This document shows, piece after piece, positions 17,901 to 27,029 of a stretch of DNA of 64,000 nucleotides. Made by a program: the position numbers and the translations under genes. How positions within the stretch are numbered: the first letter of the stretch is position 1; each line of letters starts with the position of its first letter. Source of the DNA: Microbacterium thalassium (GTDB lineage Bacteria > Actinomycetota > Actinomycetes > Actinomycetales > Microbacteriaceae); the NCBI RefSeq assembly GCF_014208045.1, contig NZ_JACHML010000001.1, positions 682,001 through 746,000 on the forward strand, written 5' to 3'. The notes beneath the pieces are model-generated. The model worked only from the letters and a program-made list of their open reading frames with translations. It was not told the DNA's origin and made no database searches.

Positions 17901-18155
17901 ATGGCTGGAAAGTCGAGCGGCGACCGCCGCAAGCCGCGGAAGGGCGCGAAGAACGCCGCTCCCGCGAAGTCGATCCGCGTGGGCGTCATTGACTACAAGG
18001 ACGTCGCCACGCTTCGCAAGTTCATCTCGGAGCGCGGCAAGATCCGCGCCCGTCGTATCACCGGTGTCTCGGTGCAGGAGCAGCGTCTGATCGCCAAGGC
18101 GATCAAGAACGCGCGCGAGATGGCGCTCCTGCCTTACGCCGGCGCTGGCCGCTAA
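17901..18155 (+). CDS. rpsR: 30S ribosomal protein S18
   Basis: The 84-residue protein has the S18 core ([44 protein letters not shown]). GAAGGAAGACC precedes the start. There is no Cys pair, so it is the zinc-independent form. It partners S6 on the 30S platform. Confidence 0.98.
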   Translation: MAGKSSGDRRKPRKGAKNAAPAKSIRVGVIDYKDVATLRKFISERGKIRARRITGVSVQEQRLIAKAIKNAREMALLPYAGAGR

Positions 18156-18166
18156 GGAGTACCGGA

Positions 18167-18619
18167 ATGGCAAAGCTGATTCTCACGAATGAGGTCGCCG
18201 GGCTCGGTAGCGCCGGTGACGTGGTCGAGGTCAAGAACGGGTACGCCCGCAACTACCTCATCCCCCAGGGCTTCGCTGTGGCGTGGACCCGCGGTGGCGA
18301 GAAGCAGGTGGCGTCGATCCGCGCCGCCCGCGACGCCCGCGCGATCCACGACCACGAAGAGGCCGTGGCGCTGAAGAGCTCGCTCGAGTCGAACACCGTG
18401 CGCCTGGCCGTCAAGGCCGGCTCCGAGGGACGCCTGTTCGGTTCGGTCAAGACCGCCGACGTGGCCGACGCCGTCAAGGCCGCCGGCCTGGGCGAGCTCG
18501 ACAAGCGCAAGATCCACATCACCTCGCCGATCAAGTCGACCGGCGAGCACGAGGCCACGGTCCGTCTGCGTGACGACCTGACCGCCGTGATCACGCTGCA
18601 GGTCGTCGCCGCCAAGTAA
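18167..18619 (+). CDS. rplI: 50S ribosomal protein L9
   Basis: The 150-residue protein has the L9 N-domain ([32 protein letters not shown]), the connecting helix and the C-domain ([15 protein letters not shown]). AAGGAG precedes the start, and rpsR ends 11 bp upstream. It is the last gene of the operon; a strong terminator begins 19 bp after the stop. Confidence 0.98.
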   Translation: MAKLILTNEVAGLGSAGDVVEVKNGYARNYLIPQGFAVAWTRGGEKQVASIRAARDARAIHDHEEAVALKSSLESNTVRLAVKAGSEGRLFGSVKTADVADAVKAAGLGELDKRKIHITSPIKSTGEHEATVRLRDDLTAVITLQVVAAK

Positions 18620-18638
18620 GGCGCTTCGCGACACCGAA

Positions 18639-18687
18639 ACGGATGCCGCAGCCCCCTCCTTCGGGAGGGCGGGGCTGCGGCATCCGT
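18639..18687 (+). terminator. Strong terminator after rplI
   Basis: A 17-bp perfect stem (ACGGATGCCGCAGCCCC with GGGGCTGCGGCATCCGT) continues, after a GGC bulge, into CTCC-TTCG-GGAG with a stable tetraloop. CGTTT follows. Confidence 0.9.
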
Positions 18688-18738
18688 CGTTTCCGCACGT
18701 TATGTCCCCCCTTTGGGGGACTTGCACAGTGCCCAGGT

Positions 18739-18936
18739 TTGTGCACAGGTGTGGGGAGAAGCGGAAACCTTCAAGCACTACTTCAACCGCATCGTTATCC
18801 ACAGAATGTGGAAACCAAATCTCCAGATCAGACGGACTTTACTTCGCTAGCCCACAGCAAGGACCGTTCGTTCTCCACAGGCACTGTCCACATGACGCAC
18901 GGCGTTTCACGCAGGATGTCCACAGAGTTATCCACA
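18739..18936 (+). promoter_or_regulatory. Cluster of DnaA-box-like sites upstream of dnaB
   Basis: Two consensus TTATCCACA boxes lie at 18795-18803 and 18928-18936. Single-mismatch forms of TT(A/G)TCCACA lie at 18739-18747 (TTGTGCACA), 18871-18879 (TTCTCCACA), 18884-18892 (CTGTCCACA) and 18916-18924 (ATGTCCACA), with one inverted copy at 18807-18815 (TGTGGAAAC). The whole 408-bp gap between rplI and dnaB holds the terminator, this cluster and the dnaB leader; I see no gene in it. Confidence 0.75.
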
Positions 18937-19027
18937 GGCGCTGTTGCGAGTGTCGGAGGCCCTCCATACGTTGGACTCGGCCCTCGGGGGGAGGGTCGAC
19001 GCGTCATGTCAGGAGGCACTGCAATCA

Positions 19028-20398
19028 ATGGCGATCGCTGACATCTCAGACGACCGGATGGGTCCGCCGCGCGAACACGAGCGCACGCCCCCGCACGATC
19101 TGCTCGCCGAGCAGAGCGCGCTGGGCGGCATGCTCCTGTCGAAGGACGCCGTCGCCGACGTCATCGAGTCGCTGCGGGGCACCGACTTCTACATCCCCAA
19201 GCACGAGGTCATCTTCGAGGCGATCCTCACGCTGTACTCGCACGGCGAGCCGACCGACGTCGTCGCCGTCACAGACGAGCTGATCAAGACCGGCGACCTG
19301 CAGCGAGCGGGCGGCGCCGACTACCTGCACACGCTCACGTCGATCGTGCCGACCGCGGCCAACGCCGGCTACTACGCGTCGATCGTCTCGGAGCGCGCGC
19401 TGCTGCGGCGCCTCGTCGAGGCCGGCACCCGCATCGTGCAGATCGGGTACCAGGGTCAGGGCGACGCGGTCGACCTCGTGAACAACGCGCAGGCCGAGAT
19501 CTACGGCGTCACCGGCGCCGAGGCCGCCGAGGACTACGTGCCGCTCGAGGTCGCCGTCAGCGCCGCCGTCGACGAGATCGAGGCCGCCCGCGGCCGCGAC
19601 GGCCAGATGACCGGCATCCCGACCGGCTTCCAGCAGTTCGACGAACTGACCAACGGGCTGCACCCGGGCCAGATGATCGTGGTCGCCGCTCGCCCCGCCA
19701 TGGGCAAGTCGACGCTCGCGCTCGACTTCGCCCGCGCGGCGTCGATCAAGCACAAGATGCCCACCATCTTCTTCTCGCTCGAGATGGGGCGCAGCGAGAT
19801 CGCGATGCGTCTCATGAGCGCCGAGGCATCCGTCCCGCTGCAGAATATGCGCAAGGGCACATTGGACTCTCGCGACTGGACGACCATCGCCTCGACCCGC
19901 GGCCGCATCAACGACGCACCGCTCTACATCGACGACAGCCCGAACATGACGCTCGTCGAGATCCGCGCCAAGTGCCGCCGCCTCAAGCAGCGCGCGGGCT
20001 TGAAGATGGTGATCATCGACTACCTGCAGCTGATGTCGAGCGGCAAGAAGGTCGAGTCGCGCCAGCAGGAGGTCAGCGAGTTCTCGCGTGCGCTGAAGCT
20101 GCTCGCGAAGGAGCTCCAGGTGCCGGTGATCGCGCTGTCGCAGCTGAACCGTGGTCCCGAGCAGCGCACCGACAAGCGCCCCCAGGTCAGCGACCTGCGC
20201 GAGTCGGGCTCGATCGAGCAGGACGCCGACATGGTCGTGCTGCTGCACCGCGACTCGGTCTACGACAAGGACACCCGCCCCGGCGAAGCCGACCTGATCG
20301 TCGCCAAGCACCGAAACGGACCCACCGCGACGATCGAGATCGCCTTCCAGGGCCACTTCTCGCGCTTCACCGACATGGCAGTGGGGGACTTCGGATAG
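19028..20398 (+). CDS. dnaB: Replicative DNA helicase DnaB
   Basis: ATG 19028 (AGGAGG at 19011) gives 456 residues. The N-terminal domain (about 20-125; PHDLLAEQSALGGMLLS, DFYIPKHEVIF) binds primase. The RecA-type C-terminal domain has Walker A AARPAMGKSTLAL (K227), then MGRSEIAMRLMS, IIDYLQLM (Walker B) and RESGSIEQDAD. The hexamer unwinds DNA at the fork. A longer in-frame extension to 18944 is unlikely because it would run into the DnaA-box region. Confidence 0.97.
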   Translation: MAIADISDDRMGPPREHERTPPHDLLAEQSALGGMLLSKDAVADVIESLRGTDFYIPKHEVIFEAILTLYSHGEPTDVVAVTDELIKTGDLQRAGGADYLHTLTSIVPTAANAGYYASIVSERALLRRLVEAGTRIVQIGYQGQGDAVDLVNNAQAEIYGVTGAEAAEDYVPLEVAVSAAVDEIEAARGRDGQMTGIPTGFQQFDELTNGLHPGQMIVVAARPAMGKSTLALDFARAASIKHKMPTIFFSLEMGRSEIAMRLMSAEASVPLQNMRKGTLDSRDWTTIASTRGRINDAPLYIDDSPNMTLVEIRAKCRRLKQRAGLKMVIIDYLQLMSSGKKVESRQQEVSEFSRALKLLAKELQVPVIALSQLNRGPEQRTDKRPQVSDLRESGSIEQDADMVVLLHRDSVYDKDTRPGEADLIVAKHRNGPTATIEIAFQGHFSRFTDMAVGDFG

Positions 20399-20482
20399 AG
20401 ATCCCGGGAGCCGTCCGGGGCAGCGCCCGAGGGCGACTGCCGACGGAACGCGCGGCGCTGAGTCCGCATGGCTGCAGACGGT

Positions 20483-21247
20483 CTAGAGCTGGAGTTCGAC
20501 CGCTGTCTCCAGAGCCGCCTCGATCGAGTTCATCCAACCGTCCTTCAGGCGCTGCTTGTTGTCGTCGTAGAGGGACGCGCCGTCGACGAGGTTGCTCGAA
20601 CACGCGCAGACCATTCCAGCGCGCAGGCCCCGCAGACGCGCGACGATGTACATCGCCGAGGCTTCCATCTCGACGTTGAGGATCCCCATCTCGTTGAGCT
20701 TGCCGATCCACTCGGGTGTTTCGGCATAGAACGCGTCGTCGCTGACGCTGATGCCGGTGAAGCTGCTCGTACCCGACCGTGCAGCGATCCTCTCAGCCTG
20801 ACGACTCAGGGACATGGTCAGGGCGAGATCGGGGACGGCAGGGAAGCCCTTGGGCAGGTAGGCGTCCGTGGTGCCGTCGTTGCGGAAGCTGCCCTCGCTC
20901 ACGAGCAGATCGCCCGGCTGGATGCCCGGTTGAAGGCCCGCCGAGCTGCCGACGCGGATGAACGACGTGACCCCGACGCGGGCGAGTTCCTCGACGGCGA
21001 TGGCGGCCGACGGGCATCCCATCCCCGTCGAGGTGGCCGTGATGTGGTGACCCTTGTACCAGCCGGTCATGGTGCGGTGTTCACGGTTGTGGGCGACGTC
21101 CTTCACGTCGGTGAGGAACTCCGCGACGAAAGGCACCCGGAACGGATCCCCCGGCAGCAGCGCGACGCTGGACACTTCTCCGGGGGCGACGCCGATGTGG
21201 TACTGCCGGGCGTTCACGCCGGCCTGGGACTTGTCGACGACGGACAT
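20483..21247 (-). CDS. Uridine/nucleoside phosphorylase (NP-I family)
   Basis: The 254-residue protein cleaves nucleosides with phosphate to give a base and ribose-1-phosphate. NP-I features are GVAPGEVSSVALLPGDP, STGMGCPSAAIAVEEL, IRVGSSAGLQPGIQPGDLL (phosphate site) and NVEMEASAMYIVARLRG (the ExE ribose-binding motif). The length and the EMEASA motif fit uridine phosphorylase better than the trimeric purine enzyme. A CGCAGGAGG ribosome-binding site precedes ATG 21247. The gene converges with dnaB and there is no operon partner. Confidence 0.88.
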   Translation of the reverse strand: MSVVDKSQAGVNARQYHIGVAPGEVSSVALLPGDPFRVPFVAEFLTDVKDVAHNREHRTMTGWYKGHHITATSTGMGCPSAAIAVEELARVGVTSFIRVGSSAGLQPGIQPGDLLVSEGSFRNDGTTDAYLPKGFPAVPDLALTMSLSRQAERIAARSGTSSFTGISVSDDAFYAETPEWIGKLNEMGILNVEMEASAMYIVARLRGLRAGMVCACSSNLVDGASLYDDNKQRLKDGWMNSIEAALETAVELQL

Positions 21248-21427
21248 GGTGACCTCCTGCGGGTTCTGGACGATGAGTACGTCGCAGTCCCCGCCCTGGC
21301 GTCGGCCATGGTTGGTAGGACACGCGGTACGGGCAGGCTAGCACCACGCTTCCGCCCGATTCGATCACACAGCTCGCCGTCGTCGATGCAGCGCGCCTGC
21401 ATAGGGATCGAGCCCGACGCCGACAGG

Positions 21428-21433
21428 TAGGGT
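21428..21433 (+). promoter_or_regulatory. -10 element, leaderless start of plsC
   Basis: TAGGGT ends 6 nt before GTG 21440, with no Shine-Dalgarno. The rest of the 21248-21427 gap shows no other signal I can support. Confidence 0.55.
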
Positions 21434-21439
21434 GGCGAC

Positions 21440-22150
21440 GTGACAGCGCCCGTTCCCCCGAGCCCCAGCCCTGTACCGCGGCCGGGTGCCATCTACTTCC
21501 TCGGGCGGGTTGTCCTGCGGCCGTTGTTCTGGCTCCTGTACCGCCCGCGCATCGTGGGTCGAGACAACGTGCCCGAGCGCGGGCCGGTGCTGCTGGCGAG
21601 CAACCATCTCGCGTCGCTGGACACCGTCATCATCCCGACCTCCGCGGCCCGACCGGTGCAGTTCCTCATCAAGTCGTCGTACTTCACAGGCTCCGGGTTC
21701 CTCGGTCGCTTCAAGCGCTGGTTCTTCACATCGATCGGCGGTGTCCCGGTGTATCGCGCCACCGGTCGTGACGCACGCGCTGCGCTCGATGCGGGGGCCA
21801 GCATCCTGCGGGCCGGGAGCGTGTTCGCGGTGTTCCCCGAGGGAACCCGCTCACGCGACGGAAAGCTGCACGCCGGTCACGGCGGCGCGGCGTGGATGGC
21901 GCGCGACACGGGTGCCGCGGTCGTGCCCGTCGGGCTCATCGGCACCGGCACCGTCAAGCCGCTGGGCCATCTGCTGCCGGGGCGGCCGCGCCTCGAGGTG
22001 CGTTTCGGCGAGCCCCTCGACCTGGCCGACCTCGAGGGCGTGCCGGACGGCAAGGCTCGCCGCGAGATCACCGAGCGCATGATGGCCGCCATCGCACGCC
22101 TGAGCGGACAGGAACGCTCCGGCAGCGTGAACGCGACATCGCGCGACTGA
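21440..22150 (+). CDS. plsC: 1-acyl-sn-glycerol-3-phosphate acyltransferase
   Basis: The 236-residue protein acylates lysophosphatidic acid in phospholipid synthesis at the inner membrane face. NHLASLDT is the catalytic NHX4D motif, and FPEGTRSRDG is the glycerophosphate-binding motif. FLIKSSYF and GVPVYRATG are further family segments. A hydrophobic stretch near residues 15-35 may anchor the protein. It converges with the tetR gene over a branched hairpin. Confidence 0.92.
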   Translation: MTAPVPPSPSPVPRPGAIYFLGRVVLRPLFWLLYRPRIVGRDNVPERGPVLLASNHLASLDTVIIPTSAARPVQFLIKSSYFTGSGFLGRFKRWFFTSIGGVPVYRATGRDARAALDAGASILRAGSVFAVFPEGTRSRDGKLHAGHGGAAWMARDTGAAVVPVGLIGTGTVKPLGHLLPGRPRLEVRFGEPLDLADLEGVPDGKARREITERMMAAIARLSGQERSGSVNATSRD

Positions 22151-22164
22151 GTCGCTCGGACACG

Positions 22165-22225
22165 GATCGGTTCGAGCCCGCGGTCGCACCCCGGCACGTC
22201 CGGGGAACGGCCCGGCGAACCGATC
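22165..22225. terminator. Branched bidirectional terminator between plsC and tetR
   Basis: An outer 10-bp stem (GATCGGTTCG with CGAACCGATC) encloses an inner 6-bp hairpin (CCCCGG, 5-nt loop, CCGGGG). It fills the convergent gap between two genes. Confidence 0.65.
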
Positions 22226-22238
22226 GCCGGGAAGTCGC

Positions 22239-22811
22239 TCAGATCGCTGAGAGAAGCGCTTCTGCTGCCGCGCGCGAATGCGCGAGACGCGTCGGATCGC
22301 GGTCGAAGTCGCCGAGGAAGACGGAGCCGAGCGCGCACGTGAGAACGCCGTACGAGGCGGTGACACAGGCCTCTTCGGCCGCGTCTGGATGCGCCTTGCC
22401 GACGAGTTCCGCGAGCTGGAGGCGGGTCGCCGTGTAGGCGGCCGTGAGCACGTCGGCGATCGCCGGCGTCGTGCGCGAGAGTTCGACGAGACCGAGCACC
22501 ACAGCGTTCTCGGTGTCGGGCGAACCGAATTCGGGGCCGAACAGGTAGTCGAGCGCGGCCGTCAGGTCGTCGGTGCCGGCGGGCAGGATCGAGCCGACGG
22601 TCCCGCCCGCGTCGGCGAACACCGCGATAGCCGTGTCCAGCAGCAGCTGATCGCGGTTGCCGACGAAGTGCCGGACATGGCCGCGCGACATGCCCACGGC
22701 ATCCGCGATGCGATCGAGCGTGGTGCCGCTGACGCCGTGCTCGGCCATGGTCGCCATGGTCGCCTCGATGATCTGCTCTCGACGCTCAGCCGCGACGGAT
22801 GGACGCGCCAT
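22239..22811 (-). CDS. TetR-family repressor of the hydrolase/ABC operon
   Basis: The 190-residue protein has the TetR N-terminal three-helix DNA-binding domain (TTLDRIADAVGMSRGHVRHF, about 30-49) and a C-terminal ligand domain. It is divergent from the operon starting at 22985, with a 21-bp dyad between them, the standard arrangement for local self-controlled repression. The ligand is probably a substrate or product of the operon. Confidence 0.9.
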   Translation of the reverse strand: MARPSVAAERREQIIEATMATMAEHGVSGTTLDRIADAVGMSRGHVRHFVGNRDQLLLDTAIAVFADAGGTVGSILPAGTDDLTAALDYLFGPEFGSPDTENAVVLGLVELSRTTPAIADVLTAAYTATRLQLAELVGKAHPDAAEEACVTASYGVLTCALGSVFLGDFDRDPTRLAHSRAAAEALLSAI

Positions 22812-22891
22812 GCTCCCGTCTCCTCTCCTGGGAAGGCGGCGGACGTGAGTCAGCCCTCCATCACGGCCGAGTGTAACGGCCGAGTAAATAT

Positions 22892-22912
22892 TAGTCTAGT
22901 CGGACTTGACTA
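22892..22912 (+). promoter_or_regulatory. TetR operator overlapping the -35 of the hydrolase/ABC operon
   Basis: TAGTCTAGTC and GACTTGACTA flank one central base; 9 of 10 positions per arm are complementary. TTGACT (22906-22911) with TAGCGT (22929-22934) at 17-bp spacing is a plausible promoter, so a bound repressor would cover its -35. Confidence 0.7.
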
Positions 22913-22984
22913 TAAACGTTCTGCTCCGTAGCGTGACCGTCAATCACGGCGAACCCCATCCGCCGTACACGACCGAGGAGCACC

Positions 22985-24652
22985 ATGCCCGACATCCAGC
23001 GCACACCTCCGGCACCCGAGAGCGAGCTCGCGTTCCCGGTCCGGATCCGCATGCGCGACGGGGTGCTGCTCGCCGGCGACGTCTACCTGCCCGGCGCGCC
23101 CACGGATGCGGATGCTTCCCCCGGTGACACGATCCTCATCCGCCTCCCCTACGACAAGTCGGGGGAGTACTGCTTCATCCCGTTCGTCGCCGAGTACCTC
23201 ATGCGACACGGCTATCGCGTCGTCGCGCAGGACGTGCGGGGCAAGTTCCGCTCGCAGGGGGATGCACTGCTGTTCGTGAACGAGGTCGATGACGGCTACG
23301 ACACGATCGAGTGGATCACGCAGCAGTCCTGGTCGAACGGCCGAGTCGCGATGTGGGGCGACAGCTACTACGGCTACACGCAATGGGCCGCAGCGGCCAG
23401 CGGGCACCCCGCCCTCAAGGCCATCTCGCCCCGCGTGACCGGCACCGACCTCGGCGAGCCGGTGCGGCGTGATCCGGACGGTCGTACCTGCGACGTCGAG
23501 TGGGCCGTGACGTACCTGTACCCGCTGACCCAGTTCTTCGACCACGACATGCTGGAGTGGGAGCCCGACTGGGAGAGACGCGACTTCGCCGCGCAGGCGG
23601 AGGAGTTCATGGCCCAGGTCGGCACGCGCGGGATCTCGTACGACCAGTGGTATCCCCACCCGGTGCTGCTGCCGCGCTTCCCGAACGGCGACCCGTTCGC
23701 CGGGCGGTCGGTGCCGGCCCTGCACACGATCGGGTGGTGGGACAACTGCGCGCCGCTGTCGTGGGCCGATGTCGAGCGGATCCGGCGGCATCCGAACTGG
23801 GACGCCCATCACCACCTGCGCATCGAGTCGATCGACCACGAGGGCTTCCAGCTGCTCGACGCGGATGACGATCGGCTCGAGGACCGCAGCGACGAGCAGA
23901 TCCGGGCACTCCTGCCTCGGACGCTCGACCCGGCGCTCGAATTCTTCGAGGTGTTCGTGCGCGGCAACGGGTCCGCGACCGACCTGCCTCGCGTGACGTG
24001 GAGCCTCGCCGGCACCGAGGAGATGCGTGGCGGTGACGCGTGGCCTCCGGCGGGAGCGGATGCCGTCACCCGGTGGGCGACCGCGGACGGTGCGCTCACC
24101 CCCACGCGGCCGGTCGGCGAGTCGACGCTTCAGTGGACGCACGACCCCGCAGACCTGGTGCCGTCGAGCGCTCCCGATGCGTTCTCGTTCCTTCTCTCCA
24201 AACCCGATGAGGCTCCACTCGGCGAACGCTCCGACGTCCTCCGCTTCGACACGGCTCCTGCTGCGGCGGACGTCGACCTGGCCGGCCCGGTCTCGGCGCA
24301 GGTCCGCGTCGGCTCCGACGGCCCCGTCATGGACTGCTTCGTGCGCCTCCTCGACGTCGCGCCCGACGGCACGGCGCTGCGCATCGCCCGGGGCCAGCAG
24401 CAGCTGCGGGGCGCGACCGAGCCGGCCGCACTCACGATCGACCTCGGGCACGTCGGATACCGGCTCCGCGCCGGTCACCGCCTGCGCGTGCACGTCAGCA
24501 GCAGCGACTACCCGGAGTTCCTCCCCCAGACCGGCACCGGGGTCGACCCGTGGACGTGGGGCGAGACGCGCGCCAACACCCAGTCGCTGACGATCGGTGG
24601 GCCTGAGGGCCTCGCGCTGACCGTCGCCGTCCTCGAAGGAGACCTGCCATGA
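22985..24652 (+). CDS. CocE/NonD-type serine hydrolase
   Basis: The 555-residue protein follows GAGGAGCACC. It has the X-Pro dipeptidyl-peptidase S15-like catalytic domain (IRMRDGVLLAGDVYLP, VVAQDVRGKFRSQGD, MWGDSYYGYTQWAAA with S127) and a C-terminal jelly-roll domain (about 385-555; QVRVGSDGPVMDCFVRL, RVHVSSSDYPEF). Asp in GWWDN is the probable second triad member; the classical GPWxH His motif is not obvious, and DHEGF may supply the His. Family members hydrolyse esters or amides. It overlaps the next gene by 4 bp and leads a TetR-controlled operon. There is no signal peptide. Confidence 0.85.
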   Translation: MPDIQRTPPAPESELAFPVRIRMRDGVLLAGDVYLPGAPTDADASPGDTILIRLPYDKSGEYCFIPFVAEYLMRHGYRVVAQDVRGKFRSQGDALLFVNEVDDGYDTIEWITQQSWSNGRVAMWGDSYYGYTQWAAAASGHPALKAISPRVTGTDLGEPVRRDPDGRTCDVEWAVTYLYPLTQFFDHDMLEWEPDWERRDFAAQAEEFMAQVGTRGISYDQWYPHPVLLPRFPNGDPFAGRSVPALHTIGWWDNCAPLSWADVERIRRHPNWDAHHHLRIESIDHEGFQLLDADDDRLEDRSDEQIRALLPRTLDPALEFFEVFVRGNGSATDLPRVTWSLAGTEEMRGGDAWPPAGADAVTRWATADGALTPTRPVGESTLQWTHDPADLVPSSAPDAFSFLLSKPDEAPLGERSDVLRFDTAPAAADVDLAGPVSAQVRVGSDGPVMDCFVRLLDVAPDGTALRIARGQQQLRGATEPAALTIDLGHVGYRLRAGHRLRVHVSSSDYPEFLPQTGTGVDPWTWGETRANTQSLTIGGPEGLALTVAVLEGDLP

Positions 24653-25110
24653 ACGCGCCCCACCTCGAGTACGTGTTCGAGATCCGCGCCGCGATCGCTC
24701 CCGAGATCCACATCGGACGCGGCCCCGACGAGAAGCTCTCTTTCACCGCGGTCACCGGCGGCAGCATCGCCGGCCCCAGCCTGTCCGGCGAGGTCCTGGC
24801 CGGAGGCGGCGACTGGGCGGTCGAACGATCCGGCACCGCGCAGCTGGAGGCGCGGTACATGATCCGCACCGCCGACGGCGCCGTGATCGACGTGCTCAAC
24901 CGCGGCTACTTCCGCGCCAGCGCCGACGTCCTCGCCCGCATGGAGCAGGGCGAGAACGTGCCGGCCGACGACCCGGGGCTCTACTTCCGCACCGCACCCG
25001 TCTTCCAGACCGATGCCCTCCCGTACCGCTGGCTGACCGAGAACCAGTTCATCGGCGTCGCCCGCGACGAGGACGGGGAGGTGTGCATCCGCGTCTACCT
25101 CGTCACCTGA
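24649..25110 (+). CDS. DUF3237 domain protein (first copy)
   Basis: The 153-residue protein has the DUF3237 pattern: LEYVFEIRAAI, VTGGSIAGPSLSGEVLAGGGD, ARYMIRTADGAVIDVLNRG, YFRTAPVF and LTENQFIGVA. ATGA overlap with the hydrolase indicates translational coupling. DUF3237 proteins are often encoded with catabolic enzymes but have no agreed function. A second copy lies in the same operon at 30530. Confidence 0.88.
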   Translation: MNAPHLEYVFEIRAAIAPEIHIGRGPDEKLSFTAVTGGSIAGPSLSGEVLAGGGDWAVERSGTAQLEARYMIRTADGAVIDVLNRGYFRASADVLARMEQGENVPADDPGLYFRTAPVFQTDALPYRWLTENQFIGVARDEDGEVCIRVYLVT

Positions 25111-25228
25111 TCGACGCGCCGACGTCGCTCCGACAACTCAACACGAAGCACACGAACAGCAACCCTCGCGGCCCGGGAGATCTAGGGCGATCCATCCCGC
25201 ACCGCACCAGAAGAATGGAACAACGATC

Positions 25229-26881
25229 ATGAAGAGAATCGGACTCCTCGCCGGCTCCGTCGCCTGCGTGGCGGCGCTCGCCCTCACCGGCTGCACCGCC
25301 GACACCGAGGCTGCCACCGAGGGCGGCGGCTTCGCGGACGTCACGCTCGTCGACGCGCTCCCGGCCGCCACCCAGCCCGTCGACGAGGTCACGTGGGCCA
25401 TCGTCGAGGGGGAGCCCGCGACGCTCAACCCCGCGTCGTCGGCGAACCTGATCATCCCCAACCTGTGCGACAACCTGCTGACGCTGCAGCCGGACTTCTC
25501 GATCGAGCCGGGCGTCGCCACCAGCGCCGAGTTCGTCGACCCCGTCACCTTCGTCATCACGCTGCGCGACGACGTCACGTTCTGGGACGGCACCCCGGTG
25601 ACCGCGGAAGACGTGGTCTTCAGCCTGCGTCAGAGCATGAACCCGCTGTCGCAGTGGTACGGCGCCTTCGCGCTCGTCGTGCCCGACGCCGAGGCGGGCA
25701 TCGTCGCCACCGGACCCCACGAGGTCACGGTGAACTTCGTCGCCCCCGACTCGACGTTCCGCGACGCGCTGGCCGGCCAGGGCTCCGCCGTGATGCAGAA
25801 GGCGTTCGGCGAAGCGGTCGGCGATGCCGTCGGCACCCCCGACGGCGGGCTGATGTGCACCGGACCGTACAAGCTGGAGGACGGCGGCTGGGTCCCGGGC
25901 AGCGAGATCACGACGACCGCGAACGAGGACTACTGGGGCGGCGCGCCCCTGGTCGACACCCTCACGTACACGTTCGTCTCGGACGGGTCGACGCTCGCGA
26001 CGGCCCTCACTCAGGGCGAGATCGACGGTGCGATCAACGTGTCGCCCGCATCGCGGGCCGTCTTCGAAGGCGACGGGGCCGGCACCCTCGTCGTCGGCCC
26101 ATCCACGGCCTCGTACAGCTTCGGACCGGTGTCGGCGACCAGCGCCGCCGCCAACCCGAGCATCCGTCAGGCGCTGAGCCTCGCAATCGACCGGCAGCAG
26201 TACCTGGACACGGTGGTGAACGGCCTCGGGTACGTGCAGAAGACGATCGTCCCGGAGTTCTCGTTCCAGTCGATGGACGGGGCGAGCATCTACCAGGCCG
26301 GCTACGACGCGCTCGAAGCCCCCGAGGTCGACATCGAGACGGCGAAGCAGCTCGTCGAGGAGAGCGGCGAGGATCTGAGCACACCGCTGGTCATCGCGGT
26401 ACCCGCCGGCTCCACGGAGTTCCAGCAGACCGCCGCGATCATCCAGAGCGCCGGCGCGCAGATCGGGCTCGACATCGAGATCGACGCGATGCAGGCATCC
26501 GACTTCGGCGCACTGTTCTACGACCCGAGCTACCGCGAGGGGATCGACTTCGTCGCGACCCAGGGCTACCTCGAGACGCCCGGTGTGCTCGGCTACCCGT
26601 CGCTGTTCCTCCTCCCGGCCGAGCTCGGCGGCGTGTTCAACTGGAGCGGCTACGCCAACGCCGAGGTGACCGCGCACATGCAGGCAGCCCGCACGGCCAC
26701 CGACGCCGAGACGGCAGCGAACGAGTTCGTCGCCGCGCAGGAGATCTTCGCGCCCGACATGCTCCAGGTCACGCTGGCCGGCACCTACCAACTCACGTAC
26801 CTGAACAGTGACCTCACGGGCGTGACGACCTCGATCGCCGCATACAGCAGCCCCTGGGCACTGCACCTCGGCGGCGAGTGA
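25229..26881 (+). CDS. ABC transporter substrate-binding lipoprotein (family 5)
   Basis: The 550-residue protein has a lipoprotein signal with lipobox LTGC (Cys22). The body matches family 5 solute-binding proteins (peptide/nickel/opine type): ATLNPASSANLI, VTFWDGTPVTAEDVVFSL, GPYKLEDGGW, IRQALSLAIDRQQYL. It delivers substrate to the two permeases downstream. The 118-bp gap before it shows no terminator. Confidence 0.92.
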   Translation: MKRIGLLAGSVACVAALALTGCTADTEAATEGGGFADVTLVDALPAATQPVDEVTWAIVEGEPATLNPASSANLIIPNLCDNLLTLQPDFSIEPGVATSAEFVDPVTFVITLRDDVTFWDGTPVTAEDVVFSLRQSMNPLSQWYGAFALVVPDAEAGIVATGPHEVTVNFVAPDSTFRDALAGQGSAVMQKAFGEAVGDAVGTPDGGLMCTGPYKLEDGGWVPGSEITTTANEDYWGGAPLVDTLTYTFVSDGSTLATALTQGEIDGAINVSPASRAVFEGDGAGTLVVGPSTASYSFGPVSATSAAANPSIRQALSLAIDRQQYLDTVVNGLGYVQKTIVPEFSFQSMDGASIYQAGYDALEAPEVDIETAKQLVEESGEDLSTPLVIAVPAGSTEFQQTAAIIQSAGAQIGLDIEIDAMQASDFGALFYDPSYREGIDFVATQGYLETPGVLGYPSLFLLPAELGGVFNWSGYANAEVTAHMQAARTATDAETAANEFVAAQEIFAPDMLQVTLAGTYQLTYLNSDLTGVTTSIAAYSSPWALHLGGE

Positions 26882-26903
26882 CCGAGCGGAAACCTGCGGA
26901 ATC

Positions 26904-27029
26904 ATGATCGCTCTCACCGGACCGGGGTCGCGGAGTCCCCTTCGCGACGACGCCGCGGCCCCGCCGGGAGGAGCGCCCATGATGCCCACACGACCTTCGA
27001 CGAGCGAGAGCGGGGTGAACGTGCCGTGA
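26904..27029 (+). CDS. Possible short upstream ORF coupled to the permease gene
   Basis: A 41-codon frame (MIALTGPGSRSPL to SGVNVP) fills the gap between the binding-protein and permease genes, and its TGA overlaps the permease GTG. It has no recognisable domain. It may be a coupling ORF or simply an untranslated spacer. Confidence 0.2.
   Translation: MIALTGPGSRSPLRDDAAAPPGGAPMMPTRPSTSESGVNVP

Noticed and set aside
18739..18936. Reading the DnaA-box cluster as the chromosomal origin
   Set aside because: dnaA, dnaN and an extended AT-rich unwinding region are absent, and dnaB follows directly; the cluster is kept as a secondary DnaA site.
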